64,000 nt of DNA from the NCBI RefSeq assembly GCF_014280235.1, contig NZ_CP047940.1, forward strand, positions 868,001 to 932,000. The letters are read 5' to 3'. The stretch's first letter is position 1, and each line of letters opens with the position of its first letter. The stretch is from Cyanobium sp. NS01. Lineage in GTDB: Bacteria > Cyanobacteriota > Cyanobacteriia > PCC-6307 > Cyanobiaceae. Positions 1 to 7,524 of this stretch are shown piece after piece. The position numbers and the translations under genes are program-made. The notes beneath the pieces were generated by a model, which made no database searches, was not told the origin of the DNA, and worked only from the letters and a program-made list of their open reading frames with translations.

Positions 1-2
1 GC

Positions 3-92
3 CAGGCCCAGTTGATCGAAGTGCCCCCTGGGTCTGCCGGGATGCGCCTGGCTCCTTCCCTGGTGGAGTCAGCCCCCCTGGCCAACGCCTAG
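3..92 (+). CDS. C-terminal end of a gene cut by the window edge
   Basis: An open frame runs from base 3 to a TAG at 90-92 and encodes 29 residues ending in SAPLANA. Only the tail is visible, so no family can be named. It lies 51 bp upstream of the Cys-rich ORF on the same strand, so co-transcription is possible. It could also be a chance open frame. Confidence 0.35.
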   Translation, partial: QAQLIEVPPGSAGMRLAPSLVESAPLANA

Positions 93-143
93 CCGGCTCC
101 CATCCCCCCGTTTCTTTCCTCTCTTCGCCCGTCAATCCGCACC

Positions 144-284
144 ATGGCTCAGCCGATCGGACCCGCCAACGACAGCCCAGACTCCGCCAACCGCCGGGGC
201 CCCAGCGAACCCAAGAAAAAGGGCTGCAAGACCAGCAAGTGCTCCAACTGGAAGGGCGGCAAGTGCCGCTGCGGCAAGGCCTAG
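144..284 (+). CDS. small cysteine- and lysine-rich protein (46 aa)
   Basis: ATG start and 46 codons. The first 23 residues are polar and low in complexity. The C-terminal half is basic with four cysteines at 28, 33, 41 and 43 (C-x4-C-x7-C-x-C), a spacing that could bind a metal ion or an Fe-S centre. There is no signal peptide or membrane segment. The stop overlaps the stop of the convergent futB gene by a few bases. I do not recognise the family. Adjacency to iron-uptake genes makes a metal-related role an inference only. The cysteine arrangement and dense Lys/Gly composition argue that this is a real small protein and not a random frame. Confidence 0.55.
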   Translation: MAQPIGPANDSPDSANRRGPSEPKKKGCKTSKCSNWKGGKCRCGKA

Positions 285-1858
285 TCCTCCTTGAGGCTGG
301 GCACCAGGGCCAGGGAGGCCACCAGGCCCAGCAGCAGAATCAGCAGCGCTGGAATCAGGGCGGCCCCCACCCGCTCGTCACTGGCGTACTGGTACACCCG
401 CACCGACAGGGTGTCGAAATCAAAGGGCCTCAGGGCAAAGGTGAGGGGCAGCTCCTTGACGGTGTCGACGAACACCAGGAGACCTCCCACCAACAGGGGC
501 CCACGCAGCAGCGGCAGATGCACCCTCCGCAGCACCTGGGGCCAGCTGCAGCCCAGCCCGGTGGCGGCCTCATCCACGCAGGGGGGGATTCTCTCCAGGC
601 CAGCGTCGAGGCCGCCTTTGCCCACGGCCAGAAAGCGGTCGCTGTACCCCCACACCAACAGCAGCAGCGGGCTCAGCAGCCAGGGCCCGCCCAGCAGCAT
701 CAGGGCGAGGGCCAGCACGGTGCCGGGTACTGCGTAGCCCATTCCGGCCACGAAGGTGAGCTGTTGCAGCAGTGGCTGGTGAATCCAGCGCCGGGCGATG
801 GCGAGCAGCAGCGCCAGAACCATGGTGAGCCCCGCCGCCATCAGGCCCAGACCCAGGGTGCGCCCGGTGAGTCCGGCCAGCTCCGCCGCGGTTTCGCCCC
901 GCAGCTGGTCCCAGCTCATCGCCGTCCACACCAGGGGCAGGCCCAGGGTGAGCAGGGGGGGCAGGGCCGTGAGCAGCTGGCTGAGGCTGGCCCGCCAGCC
1001 CTTCAGCCGCCAGGGCTTGAGGCTGTCGCCGCTGCTGCCCATCAGCCAGCGGCGACTGCGGCGGCGCAGTTGACCCTCCACAGCCACCAACAGGCTCACA
1101 ATCGCCAGGGCCACAAGGGCCAGGGCCACCGCACCCTGGGGATCTCCCTGGTCCTGCCAGCGGCGCAGGATGCCGGTGGAGAGGGTGGGAACCCCCAGCA
1201 ACTCCACCGCTCCCAGCTCGTTCACCACCTCCATGCCGCTCAGGGCCACGCCGGCGCCGATCGCGGGCAGGGCCATCGGCAGGGCCACCCGCCGGAAGGA
1301 TCCCCAGGGGCCGGCGCCCAGAGAGCGGCAGGCCTCGAGCTGGCGCCGCCCACTGACGGCGAAGCTCTCGGTGCTGAGCAGGAACACATAGCTGTAGGTG
1401 CCCAGGGTGAGCACCACCAGGGCCCAGCCGAGCCCATGCACCCGCCAGCTCAGGCGGCTGCCGAGGTCGATGGCGGTGGCCGCCAGCAGGTAGGTGGGGG
1501 TGGCCAGGGGCAACAGCTGGGCGATGCGCAGCCAACGCCGGCCGGGGAACTGACAGTTGGCGGTGAGCCAGCCGTTGGCGGTGCCCAGCACGGCCCCGGC
1601 CAGGCCCACCCCCAGCACCAGCGCCACCGTGTTGGCCACCTGCTCGCCACCTTCGTAGCCCAGGCCAAGCTGCTCGAGGCCTCCCTCCTGGACGGCGAAG
1701 ACCAGCAGGGCCAGCACCGGCAGCAGGGCCAGGCCCGACACCAGCACCACGCCCGCCCCCAGCAGCGACCGCTGGGGCAGGTGGGTGGATGTGGGCCAAC
1801 GGGGCCAGGGGGCTGGACGCCCCCCCGGCCCCTGGACGTCTGCGGAATGGGCGATCAC
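281..1858 (-). CDS. futB: Ferric iron ABC transporter, fused permease FutB
   Basis: 525-residue inner-membrane permease of the FutB/AfuB/SfuB type. Two homologous permease halves are fused in one chain, each with about six hydrophobic segments. Each half carries an EAA-type loop that contacts the ATPase: near residues 178-200 (CRSLGAGPWGSFRRVALP) and near 430-450 (AATGLGCSWPQVLRRVHLP). It should move Fe(III) delivered by FutA across the plasma membrane. The start is GTG and overlaps the futA stop by 4 nt (GTGA), so translation is probably coupled. The ATPase (FutC) is not in the window and must be encoded elsewhere. The family assignment is firm; iron specificity rests on the FutA neighbour. 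Confidence 0.9.
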   Translation of the reverse strand: MIAHSADVQGPGGRPAPWPRWPTSTHLPQRSLLGAGVVLVSGLALLPVLALLVFAVQEGGLEQLGLGYEGGEQVANTVALVLGVGLAGAVLGTANGWLTANCQFPGRRWLRIAQLLPLATPTYLLAATAIDLGSRLSWRVHGLGWALVVLTLGTYSYVFLLSTESFAVSGRRQLEACRSLGAGPWGSFRRVALPMALPAIGAGVALSGMEVVNELGAVELLGVPTLSTGILRRWQDQGDPQGAVALALVALAIVSLLVAVEGQLRRRSRRWLMGSSGDSLKPWRLKGWRASLSQLLTALPPLLTLGLPLVWTAMSWDQLRGETAAELAGLTGRTLGLGLMAAGLTMVLALLLAIARRWIHQPLLQQLTFVAGMGYAVPGTVLALALMLLGGPWLLSPLLLLVWGYSDRFLAVGKGGLDAGLERIPPCVDEAATGLGCSWPQVLRRVHLPLLRGPLLVGGLLVFVDTVKELPLTFALRPFDFDTLSVRVYQYASDERVGAALIPALLILLLGLVASLALVPSLKED

Positions 1859-2931
1859 TTCCAGCCGCTGGCCTGCATCAACGCCACGGCGTCCTGGTTC
1901 TTGGTGCCCATCTGTTCAGCTGAGACGCCGTTGGCCTTGAAGGTGCCGAAGGTCTTGAGCACCTCATTATCGCCGTAGCCGCTGAGGGGGTACTCATTGT
2001 TGGCTTCGGCGTAGCCCTTGCCACCGGTGGGAGAGGCCAGGAACTCAAGCAGCAGCCGGGCTCCTTCTGGATTGCTGGCGTGGCGGGTCACGCCGGCACC
2101 GCTGATGTTCACGTGGGAGGGATCGGGGAACACCACCTTGAGCTTGCCAGCCAGCTCCTTGTCCTCCGCGCCGTTCTCGCCCGAGAGCATGCGCGCCACG
2201 TAGTAGGTGTTGACCACCGCCACACCACAGTCGCCCTTGGCCACGGCCCGGGACATGGGGGTGTCCGACGTGAAGAAGGGCTGCTCGACGTTGGCCACCA
2301 TGCCCTGCACCCAGCCCTTGGTGGCGTCGTCGCCCTGCTGGATCATCTGGTCTGCCACCAGGGACTGGTTGTAGACGCTCTTGCTGTTGCGCAGGCAGAG
2401 CTGGCCCTTGAGCTCCGGCTTGGTGAGATCGGCGTAGGTGGTGATCGTGGCGGGATCCACCAACTCGGGATTCACGATCACGGCCCGCACCCGGCGGGTG
2501 AGGCCGAACCAGCGGCCCTTGGAGTCGCGCAGCTCGGCGGGTACGTCCTGCTGCAACGCTGGCGACTCGGTGGGCTGGAACAGATCCATGCGGGTGGCCT
2601 TGTCCAGCCGGGCCGCATCCACGAGCACCAGCAGGTCGGCGGGGCTGTTCTCACCCTCGCTGCGCAGGCGCTCGATCAGGGCGTCGTCCTTGGCCTCCAG
2701 CAGCTTCACCTCGATGCCCGTGCGCTCGGTGAATTCCTTGTAGAGCTCCTTGTCGGTGTTGTAGTGGCGGCCGGAATACACGCCCACCTCGGTACCAGCC
2801 AGCTCAGGCGGCACGGCGGAGGAATCGGCTGCATCCTGCTTCTGGTTGGCGCATCCGATGGCACCAAGGGAGACGACCAGAGCCAGAGCCAGTTTGCCAA
2901 CGGCACGTCCGCTCAGGGTTGAAGAGATCAT
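1855..2931 (-). CDS. futA: Ferric iron-binding periplasmic protein FutA/IdiA
   Basis: 358-residue substrate-binding protein. An N-terminal hydrophobic segment ends in AIGC (Cys27), a plausible lipoprotein cleavage site, so the protein is probably anchored on the periplasmic side. The iron ligands known for FutA proteins line up: His56-Tyr57 in SGRHYNTD, Tyr187 in the SVYNQ segment, and Tyr243-Tyr244 in NTYYVARM. It should capture Fe(III) for FutB, whose start overlaps this stop by 4 nt. I saw no convincing Fur box in the roughly 100 bp upstream. Iron control is expected from family knowledge but not shown here. Confidence 0.95.
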   Translation of the reverse strand: MISSTLSGRAVGKLALALVVSLGAIGCANQKQDAADSSAVPPELAGTEVGVYSGRHYNTDKELYKEFTERTGIEVKLLEAKDDALIERLRSEGENSPADLLVLVDAARLDKATRMDLFQPTESPALQQDVPAELRDSKGRWFGLTRRVRAVIVNPELVDPATITTYADLTKPELKGQLCLRNSKSVYNQSLVADQMIQQGDDATKGWVQGMVANVEQPFFTSDTPMSRAVAKGDCGVAVVNTYYVARMLSGENGAEDKELAGKLKVVFPDPSHVNISGAGVTRHASNPEGARLLLEFLASPTGGKGYAEANNEYPLSGYGDNEVLKTFGTFKANGVSAEQMGTKNQDAVALMQASGWK

Positions 2932-3034
2932 TCGGGACGCTTGGCGTCAACAACCTCCAGAACCTAGGGATCAGCCCAGGCGTGGATCCGTGCCTAAGAG
3001 GCAAGGGCGCGTGACCATTGATACGGCCCTGGGA

Positions 3035-3178
3035 TCAGCCGTTGCGGCGAACGCGCACCGGCACGAGGGCCGGCTGCATCAGGCCGCCGCCGCCGTTGTC
3101 GTCGTCGGAATCCGTGGTGAGCCAGAACGCCAGACCGAGAACGCCCAGAACGCCGATGCACAACAGCAATTCAGCCAT
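3035..3178 (-). CDS. small single-span membrane protein (47 aa)
   Basis: ATG start and 47 codons. Residues 3-20 form one hydrophobic helix (LLLCIGVLGVLGLAFWL). An acidic patch (TTDSDDDN), a run of glycines and a basic tail (PVRVRRNG) follow. The layout is that of a small bitopic membrane protein. It sits between the cobW terminator hairpin and futA on the same strand, 103 bp upstream of futA, so it may start the futAB transcript. I do not recognise the family. The clean helix, charge pattern and ATG favour a real gene. Confidence 0.6.
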   Translation of the reverse strand: MAELLLCIGVLGVLGLAFWLTTDSDDDNGGGGLMQPALVPVRVRRNG

Positions 3179-3232
3179 GTTGTTCTCAGGAATGTGGGGA
3201 TGCTAGCCAGGCTGTCTGGTGCGGGTGTAACG

Positions 3233-3262
3233 GGGATCACCGTTCCCAGGGACGGTGATCCC
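3233..3262 (-). terminator. hairpin after the cobW gene
   Basis: A perfect 11-bp inverted repeat (GGGATCACCGT / ACGGTGATCCC) with an 8-nt loop lies 68 bp beyond the cobW stop. No clear U-tract follows, so it may act as a terminator or an mRNA 3' end stabiliser. It separates the cobW run from the small membrane protein and futAB. Confidence 0.6.
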
Positions 3263-3330
3263 GACACCGGCTGCTCGGAAACGGAAGCTGGCGATCAGGC
3301 GCGGGCCGGCCCGGTGGGGGCAGCGCTTGA

Positions 3331-4467
3331 TCAGCCAAAGCCCTTGCCGGCATCCTTGGCCACGCAGGCCTGCAGTTGGCGGCGCAGCTGGTCGTGGTTG
3401 AGCTCCTTGCCGATCAGCACGATCTGGTTCTGCCGCTTCGCCGTGGGCCAGTCGCTGTCATCGATTGAAAAGCGCTTGCCCGCCAGATGGAACACGTGGC
3501 GCCGCTCACTCTCGTTGAACCAGAGAATCCCCTTGGCCCGGAACACGCCGGCAGGAAGCTGGTTGTCGAGGAAGTTCTGAAACTTCCGCAGCGAGAAGGG
3601 CCCCTCGCTCTCGAACGAGAGCGACGTGTAGCCCTCGATGGCGGCATGGTCGGGATTGCTGCCGTGGTCGTGGTCGTGGTCGTGGTTATGGCTGTGGCTG
3701 TGGTTATGGCTGTGGTCGTGATGCCCGTGCTCTTGGTGGGGTTCGTGTTCGCAGTGGCCGTGGTCGTGGTCGCAGTGGCTGTGGTCTTCGGCGGCCGGTG
3801 CCGCCGCGGGCTGGGCCACGAGGCGATCGCTCTCGAACAGCCCCACGCTGAGCAGCAGCGGCAGCGGCACCTCCCCCTTCACCGAGCGCAGGATGCGGGC
3901 ATCGGTCTTGATCTCGCGCAACTGCCGCTCCAGGGCCTGGAGTTTCTCCTCCTCCACCAGATCGCACTTGTTGAGCAGCAGCATGTCGCCATAGACGATC
4001 TGGGCCCGGGCCACCTCCCCCTCCAGCAGATCGGCGCTGAAGTTCTCGGCGTCCACCAGGGTGATGATCGAATCCAGGCGGGTGGTGTCGCGCAGGTCGC
4101 TGCCCAGGAAGGTCATGGCCACCGGCAGCGGATCGGCCAGGCCGGTGGTCTCCACCACCAGGTAGTCCACCGGCTCGGGGCGCTCGAGGATGCGGTACAC
4201 GGCATCCAGCAGCTCACCGTTGATCGAGCAGCAGATGCAGCCGTTGCTGAGCTCCACCATGTCATCGCCGGTGGCGATCACCAGTTCGTTGTCGATGCCG
4301 ATCTCGCCGAACTCATTCACCAGCACGGCGGTCTTGAGCCCCTGCTGGTTGGTGAGGATGTGGTTCAGCAGGGTGGTTTTACCGGCGCCCAGGAAGCCGG
4401 AGAGGATCGTCACCGGCAGGGCGGCGGGGGCTGTGGGGCTGGAGGTGCTCATGGCTTGCGGGGACAT
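3331..4467 (-). CDS. CobW-family (COG0523) GTPase, His-rich metal chaperone
   Basis: About 378 residues. The P-loop GFLGAGKT is near residue 24, and the CxCC metal-binding motif (GCICC) characteristic of COG0523 is near 85. A long His/Asp-rich stretch (roughly residues 235-285), rich in HDHDHDH and HSHSH, follows. A CobW C-terminal domain with FRAKGILWF then closes the protein. Such GTPases deliver Zn (or Co) to client proteins. A Zur-like regulator just upstream points to zinc. The frame is open upstream to 4734, but that would run through the lectin-like gene. ATG 4467 starts 11 nt after that gene's stop; ATG 4452 is the alternative. Confidence 0.9.
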   Translation of the reverse strand: MSPQAMSTSSPTAPAALPVTILSGFLGAGKTTLLNHILTNQQGLKTAVLVNEFGEIGIDNELVIATGDDMVELSNGCICCSINGELLDAVYRILERPEPVDYLVVETTGLADPLPVAMTFLGSDLRDTTRLDSIITLVDAENFSADLLEGEVARAQIVYGDMLLLNKCDLVEEEKLQALERQLREIKTDARILRSVKGEVPLPLLLSVGLFESDRLVAQPAAAPAAEDHSHCDHDHGHCEHEPHQEHGHHDHSHNHSHSHNHDHDHDHGSNPDHAAIEGYTSLSFESEGPFSLRKFQNFLDNQLPAGVFRAKGILWFNESERRHVFHLAGKRFSIDDSDWPTAKRQNQIVLIGKELNHDQLRRQLQACVAKDAGKGFG

Positions 4468-4478
4468 GGGGGGAGGGC

Positions 4479-4940
4479 TCAGATCTGGAATTCGGCGATG
4501 CCGCCACTGATCAGCACCTCGCGGTAGGTGTTGTCGGAATTCTTCCAGCGCCCACGGGCATTCGGGTTGAAATAGAGGTGCACGAACCGCTGGTTGCGTT
4601 CCGGGCTGGGCTCGGGCCGGCGGTAGCCGGGAGTGCCTGCCGGCAGCCAGTTTCGGTACTTGGCCCGCTGGCCTGAGGACCAGCTGTAGCCGCCGGTCTT
4701 GTTGCTGCGTTTCAGACCGATCCAGAGCCCGCACTCATCGGCGGCGATGGGGGCGAAGCGGCGGGTGAGAAAGCGGTTTTCCTTGCGGTTGTTCACGGTG
4801 GCCAGGTCGCCGCCGAGCCTGCGCGCCCGCTTGCGGGCCCGTTTCCAGCTGAGCGGTCCTTCGAGCATCACGTAGGCGCTGCGCTTGCGGCGGAACACCC
4901 GGAAGCCAAGGCCGGTCAGGCGGTCGACGGTCTCGCTCAT
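4479..4940 (-). CDS. C-type-lectin-fold domain protein, no signal peptide
   Basis: 153 residues that are almost entirely one C-type-lectin-like domain. The opening is SYxxxxGPLSW-type (YVMLEGPLSWKRARKRA), then GGDLATVNN and E-N-R-F-L, the WIGL core (LWIGLKRS), YSWSSGQ, Y-R-NW and a closing W-K-N. The disulphide cysteines of secreted lectins are missing; only one Cys is present (near residue 69). No signal peptide is visible, so a cytoplasmic location is likely. The protein is very basic. It lies between the Zur-like regulator (52 bp upstream) and cobW (11 bp downstream) on the same strand. The ligand is unknown. The fold call is good and the function is open. Confidence 0.75.
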   Translation of the reverse strand: MSETVDRLTGLGFRVFRRKRSAYVMLEGPLSWKRARKRARRLGGDLATVNNRKENRFLTRRFAPIAADECGLWIGLKRSNKTGGYSWSSGQRAKYRNWLPAGTPGYRRPEPSPERNQRFVHLYFNPNARGRWKNSDNTYREVLISGGIAEFQI

Positions 4941-4992
4941 GGGCGCAGGCGGTGTGGGAGTGAGCTGATGGGCCAGGAAGCCCAGCCCAAAC

Positions 4993-5439
4993 CTAGGCGG
5001 GGCCTGCGCCTCCTCCCTGCGCCGCTCGCTGCACCCCTTCCTGGGCTTGCTGTTGCTGACGCTGCTGGCAGGCCTGGCACAGCCCGAAGAACTCCAGGGT
5101 GTGGAACAGGGGCAGGAAGCCGGCCAGTTCGTGGCGGGGTGGCTCCAGGCCGTGCACCGGGCAGCACTGCAGCCTGTGGGTGTGGCCACAGTCCACACAG
5201 GTGAGGTGGTGGTCGTCGCGCTCGGTGGGGGCGAACAGGGCCTCGCCACTGGGCAGATGGCGGCAGCGCACCAGGCCCCATTGCTGCAGCTGGCGCAGGT
5301 GCCGGTAGACCGTGGCCAGGCCCATGGGGGCGGCCTCGGCCTTCAGCCGCGCATGCAGATCCTGGCCGGAGAGCTCCTGGGGCGTCTGCCGCAGGGTGTC
5401 CAGCAGGCGCGTCTGCCTGGCGTTGAGTGTGGGACCCAC
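4993..5439 (-). CDS. Fur-family metalloregulator, probably Zur
   Basis: 148 residues. An N-terminal winged helix (residues about 5-75, with GLATVYRHLRQLQ as recognition helix) is followed by a dimerisation domain with DDHHLTCVDCGHTH and a second Cys pair CQAC near residue 125. The two CxxC pairs form the usual structural zinc site, and the His-rich segments form the sensor site. It represses genes when its metal is bound. Linkage to a COG0523 GTPase favours Zur over Fur, although the sequence alone cannot exclude an iron sensor. The start is GTG, 24 bp after the upstream gene's stop. The Gln-rich tail (RQQQQ) is a low-complexity extension. Confidence 0.85.
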   Translation of the reverse strand: MGPTLNARQTRLLDTLRQTPQELSGQDLHARLKAEAAPMGLATVYRHLRQLQQWGLVRCRHLPSGEALFAPTERDDHHLTCVDCGHTHRLQCCPVHGLEPPRHELAGFLPLFHTLEFFGLCQACQQRQQQQAQEGVQRAAQGGGAGPA

Positions 5440-5463
5440 AGGCGCATGGTCGATGCTGGTGTT

Positions 5464-6846
5464 CTAGCCGGGGGGGAGCCAGTGCACCTGGCTCACGGCC
5501 AGCGGCAGCGGAGTCAAGGCCAGGCTCACCGCGTCAATCAGCACGGGTTGGGCCGGCGGCGGCGGCTCGTTGATCGGGGAGAGGGGCCGCAGGGCGGCCA
5601 GCAACTGCTCGCTGCTGGGGTCGTAGTAGAGGCCTGTGCCCGGCTCCAGTTCCCAGCCGCCCAGGCGCCGGCGCCTCAGCTCCCGGCCCTGCCGGTCGAG
5701 CACGAGCAGGGAGAGTTCGGGCTGGCCGCGACCCTCCACCAGCAGTGCCCAGGAGCGGTCGCCGCCCCGGCTGCAGGCGCTGGCCACCAGGGCCTCCGGG
5801 CCCAGCCACAGCTGGCGGGGGGCCTGGCCCGGTTCCACCAGCTCCAGGGAGCGGCGGAAGTCGGGCCAGTGCCGCAGCAGCAGGGCCCGCCCCGCCTGGG
5901 GGCAGAAGCTGCTCAGGTCGCGGCTTCCCGGCAGGGTCTGGTGGCGGGGCTGACGGGGCGGCAGGGTTTCCAGATGCAGCCCCTCGCTGTCGGGCACCAC
6001 CACAGCGCCGCCGCCGGGCAGGAGCAGCATCGGTCCGGTGGCCTGCCAGCGCAGGCGCGAGCGCGACCCCTGGGGGGTGCCATCCCGGCGCGGTGCGATC
6101 AGCTCGGCGCGGGTGCCCGAGGCGTCGAGGTCGCCGCTCTGCACCAGCAGTTCCCCCAGCCGGTTGCTGCTGAGGTGGGCGAAGGTCACCGGCTCCTCCC
6201 CCAGGGGCTGGGGGGCGGCCGCCTGCACGGACGCCAGCCCGCGCTCAGCGGGCGCCAGGTTGCGCTGCTGCAGGGCGATGGTCCAGAGCCGCAGCTGCCC
6301 GGAGGTTTCGCGGCTGGCGGCAGCCACGCCGGAGCCATTGCCGAGTGGGATCACCACGGGAATCGAGGGCCACACCGGGCTGATGGCGCTCCAGCTGCCG
6401 TCGTGGTGGCGCAGCTGCAGCTGCTCCCCGTCCCCCTCAGGAACCACCGCCATCACCCTGGGGCGTGGATCCCACAGCCAGCGGCTGGGCGGCAGGGCCA
6501 GGCCGCGGCCATCGCGGCCGGTGAGATCGAGTTGCAGGGGCTGGGTCAGCCGCTGGCCATCGCTGAGGCTGAGCAGCAGGTTGTCGCCCCTACCCAGCCA
6601 GCGATGCTCCAGGGCTGGCTCCAGGTGGCTGCCTTGCTGCAGGCTCTCGGCCGTGATCGGTCGGCTGAAGCGCGCCTGCAGCGCCGCGGGGCCGGAGCTG
6701 GCCGGGGCCGTGCTGAGGCGCTCCAGACGCGGTGGCAGGTGCAGCAGCAGCTGTTGCTGCACCGTGGCCACAGCAGCCAGCGCGCCCAGGGCCCCGAACA
6801 GCCCGCGGCTGCCGGGGGAACGCAGCGCCTCCAGCCTGGGTTTCAT
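5464..6846 (-). CDS. membrane-anchored beta-rich protein of unknown function
   Basis: 460 residues. An N-terminal hydrophobic segment (about 17-32) would anchor or export it. Next comes a possible bacterial Ig-like stretch (ARFSRPITAESL), then repeated short beta-like blocks ending in W, G and D motifs (for example GSWSAISPVW, DRSWALLVEGRG) that suggest a beta-propeller. Few cysteines and no catalytic motif are visible. The start ATG overlaps the stop of the TIGR03943 gene (ATGA), so it is translationally coupled to the putative permease pair. This suggests a periplasmic partner of that system. The family is not recognised beyond this. Confidence 0.65.
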   Translation of the reverse strand: MKPRLEALRSPGSRGLFGALGALAAVATVQQQLLLHLPPRLERLSTAPASSGPAALQARFSRPITAESLQQGSHLEPALEHRWLGRGDNLLLSLSDGQRLTQPLQLDLTGRDGRGLALPPSRWLWDPRPRVMAVVPEGDGEQLQLRHHDGSWSAISPVWPSIPVVIPLGNGSGVAAASRETSGQLRLWTIALQQRNLAPAERGLASVQAAAPQPLGEEPVTFAHLSSNRLGELLVQSGDLDASGTRAELIAPRRDGTPQGSRSRLRWQATGPMLLLPGGGAVVVPDSEGLHLETLPPRQPRHQTLPGSRDLSSFCPQAGRALLLRHWPDFRRSLELVEPGQAPRQLWLGPEALVASACSRGGDRSWALLVEGRGQPELSLLVLDRQGRELRRRRLGGWELEPGTGLYYDPSSEQLLAALRPLSPINEPPPPAQPVLIDAVSLALTPLPLAVSQVHWLPPG

Positions 6847-7523
6847 GGCTCCAGCGGCCGGGCCGGCCGCGGAATCGGCTGAATCGAGCTGGGCACCACC
6901 TCCAGCCGACCCTCGCTCACGGCCATGCGGCCTTGGATGGCCAGCCACTGGTCGGTCTGGGGGCTGGGTCCGTCGCTGGGCCAGCGCACCGGCAGCCCCA
7001 CCGGCGTGGCATCGGCCAGGCAGCAGCGCACCAGCAGCCGCGCCAGCTGGGGGGACTCCCCCTCCATGGGCAACACGAAGCCGCTGATCCGCACCGGATC
7101 ACCCTCGAACAGCTGCGGGTCGGGCTGGCTGCGCAGCAGCCGCACCCAGTCCGTGAGGCTGCGCTGGGCCGGGGGCAGCACGAAGCTGAGCTCGGCATCG
7201 GCAGTCTCGTCGCTGGGACGCTGGCTGGCCAGATCGGCAAAGGAGGGGTTGGGCGGCAGCAGCAGCAGGCCGATGGCGATGGCCACGGTGAGCAGGTCGC
7301 GCCAGTGGCTGCCAGTCAGGGGGCGTTCCGGCCGGCAGCGCAGCAGGGCCACGGCCAGGCCGAGCAGCAGCACCCCGGCGACCCACACCAGCGGGTGGAA
7401 CACCGCCCGCAGCAGCAGATCCAGCCGGCCGTCCACGCTGCTGCGCAGCATCACGGCGGCCCAGAGGGCCAGGGGCATGGCCTGGCGCAGGCGGAGCAGG
7501 TGGCGGTGCCTCAGGTTCACCAT
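6843..7523 (-). CDS. TIGR03943 family putative permease subunit (YcgQ-like)
   Basis: 226 residues. Two or three hydrophobic helices lie in the first 95 residues. A soluble region follows with the SGFVLP motif (near 145) and LVRCCLADATPVGLPV (near 165), typical of the TIGR03943/YcgQ family. These proteins are nearly always encoded beside a UPF0718 permease, as here. The substrate is unknown in the family. The gene starts 1 bp after the permease stop and overlaps the next gene by 4 nt, so the three are one translational unit. Confidence 0.85.
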   Translation of the reverse strand: MVNLRHRHLLRLRQAMPLALWAAVMLRSSVDGRLDLLLRAVFHPLVWVAGVLLLGLAVALLRCRPERPLTGSHWRDLLTVAIAIGLLLLPPNPSFADLASQRPSDETADAELSFVLPPAQRSLTDWVRLLRSQPDPQLFEGDPVRISGFVLPMEGESPQLARLLVRCCLADATPVGLPVRWPSDGPSPQTDQWLAIQGRMAVSEGRLEVVPSSIQPIPRPARPLEP

Positions 7524-7524
7524 C

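Noticed and set aside
239-1978. 579-codon open frame on the plus strand opposite futB and futA
   Set aside because: It is a GC-rich shadow: Gln/His/Gly-rich, no motif, and antisense to two well-supported genes.
3660-3790. short-period repeat that could suggest a CRISPR or satellite
   Set aside because: It encodes the His/Asp-rich metal-binding stretch of the CobW protein; there are no spacers or regular repeat units.
4468-4734. N-terminal extension of the CobW gene to an upstream Met
   Set aside because: The added residues are Arg/Gln/Pro-rich and run antiparallel in frame terms through the C-type-lectin gene, which has a clear domain.
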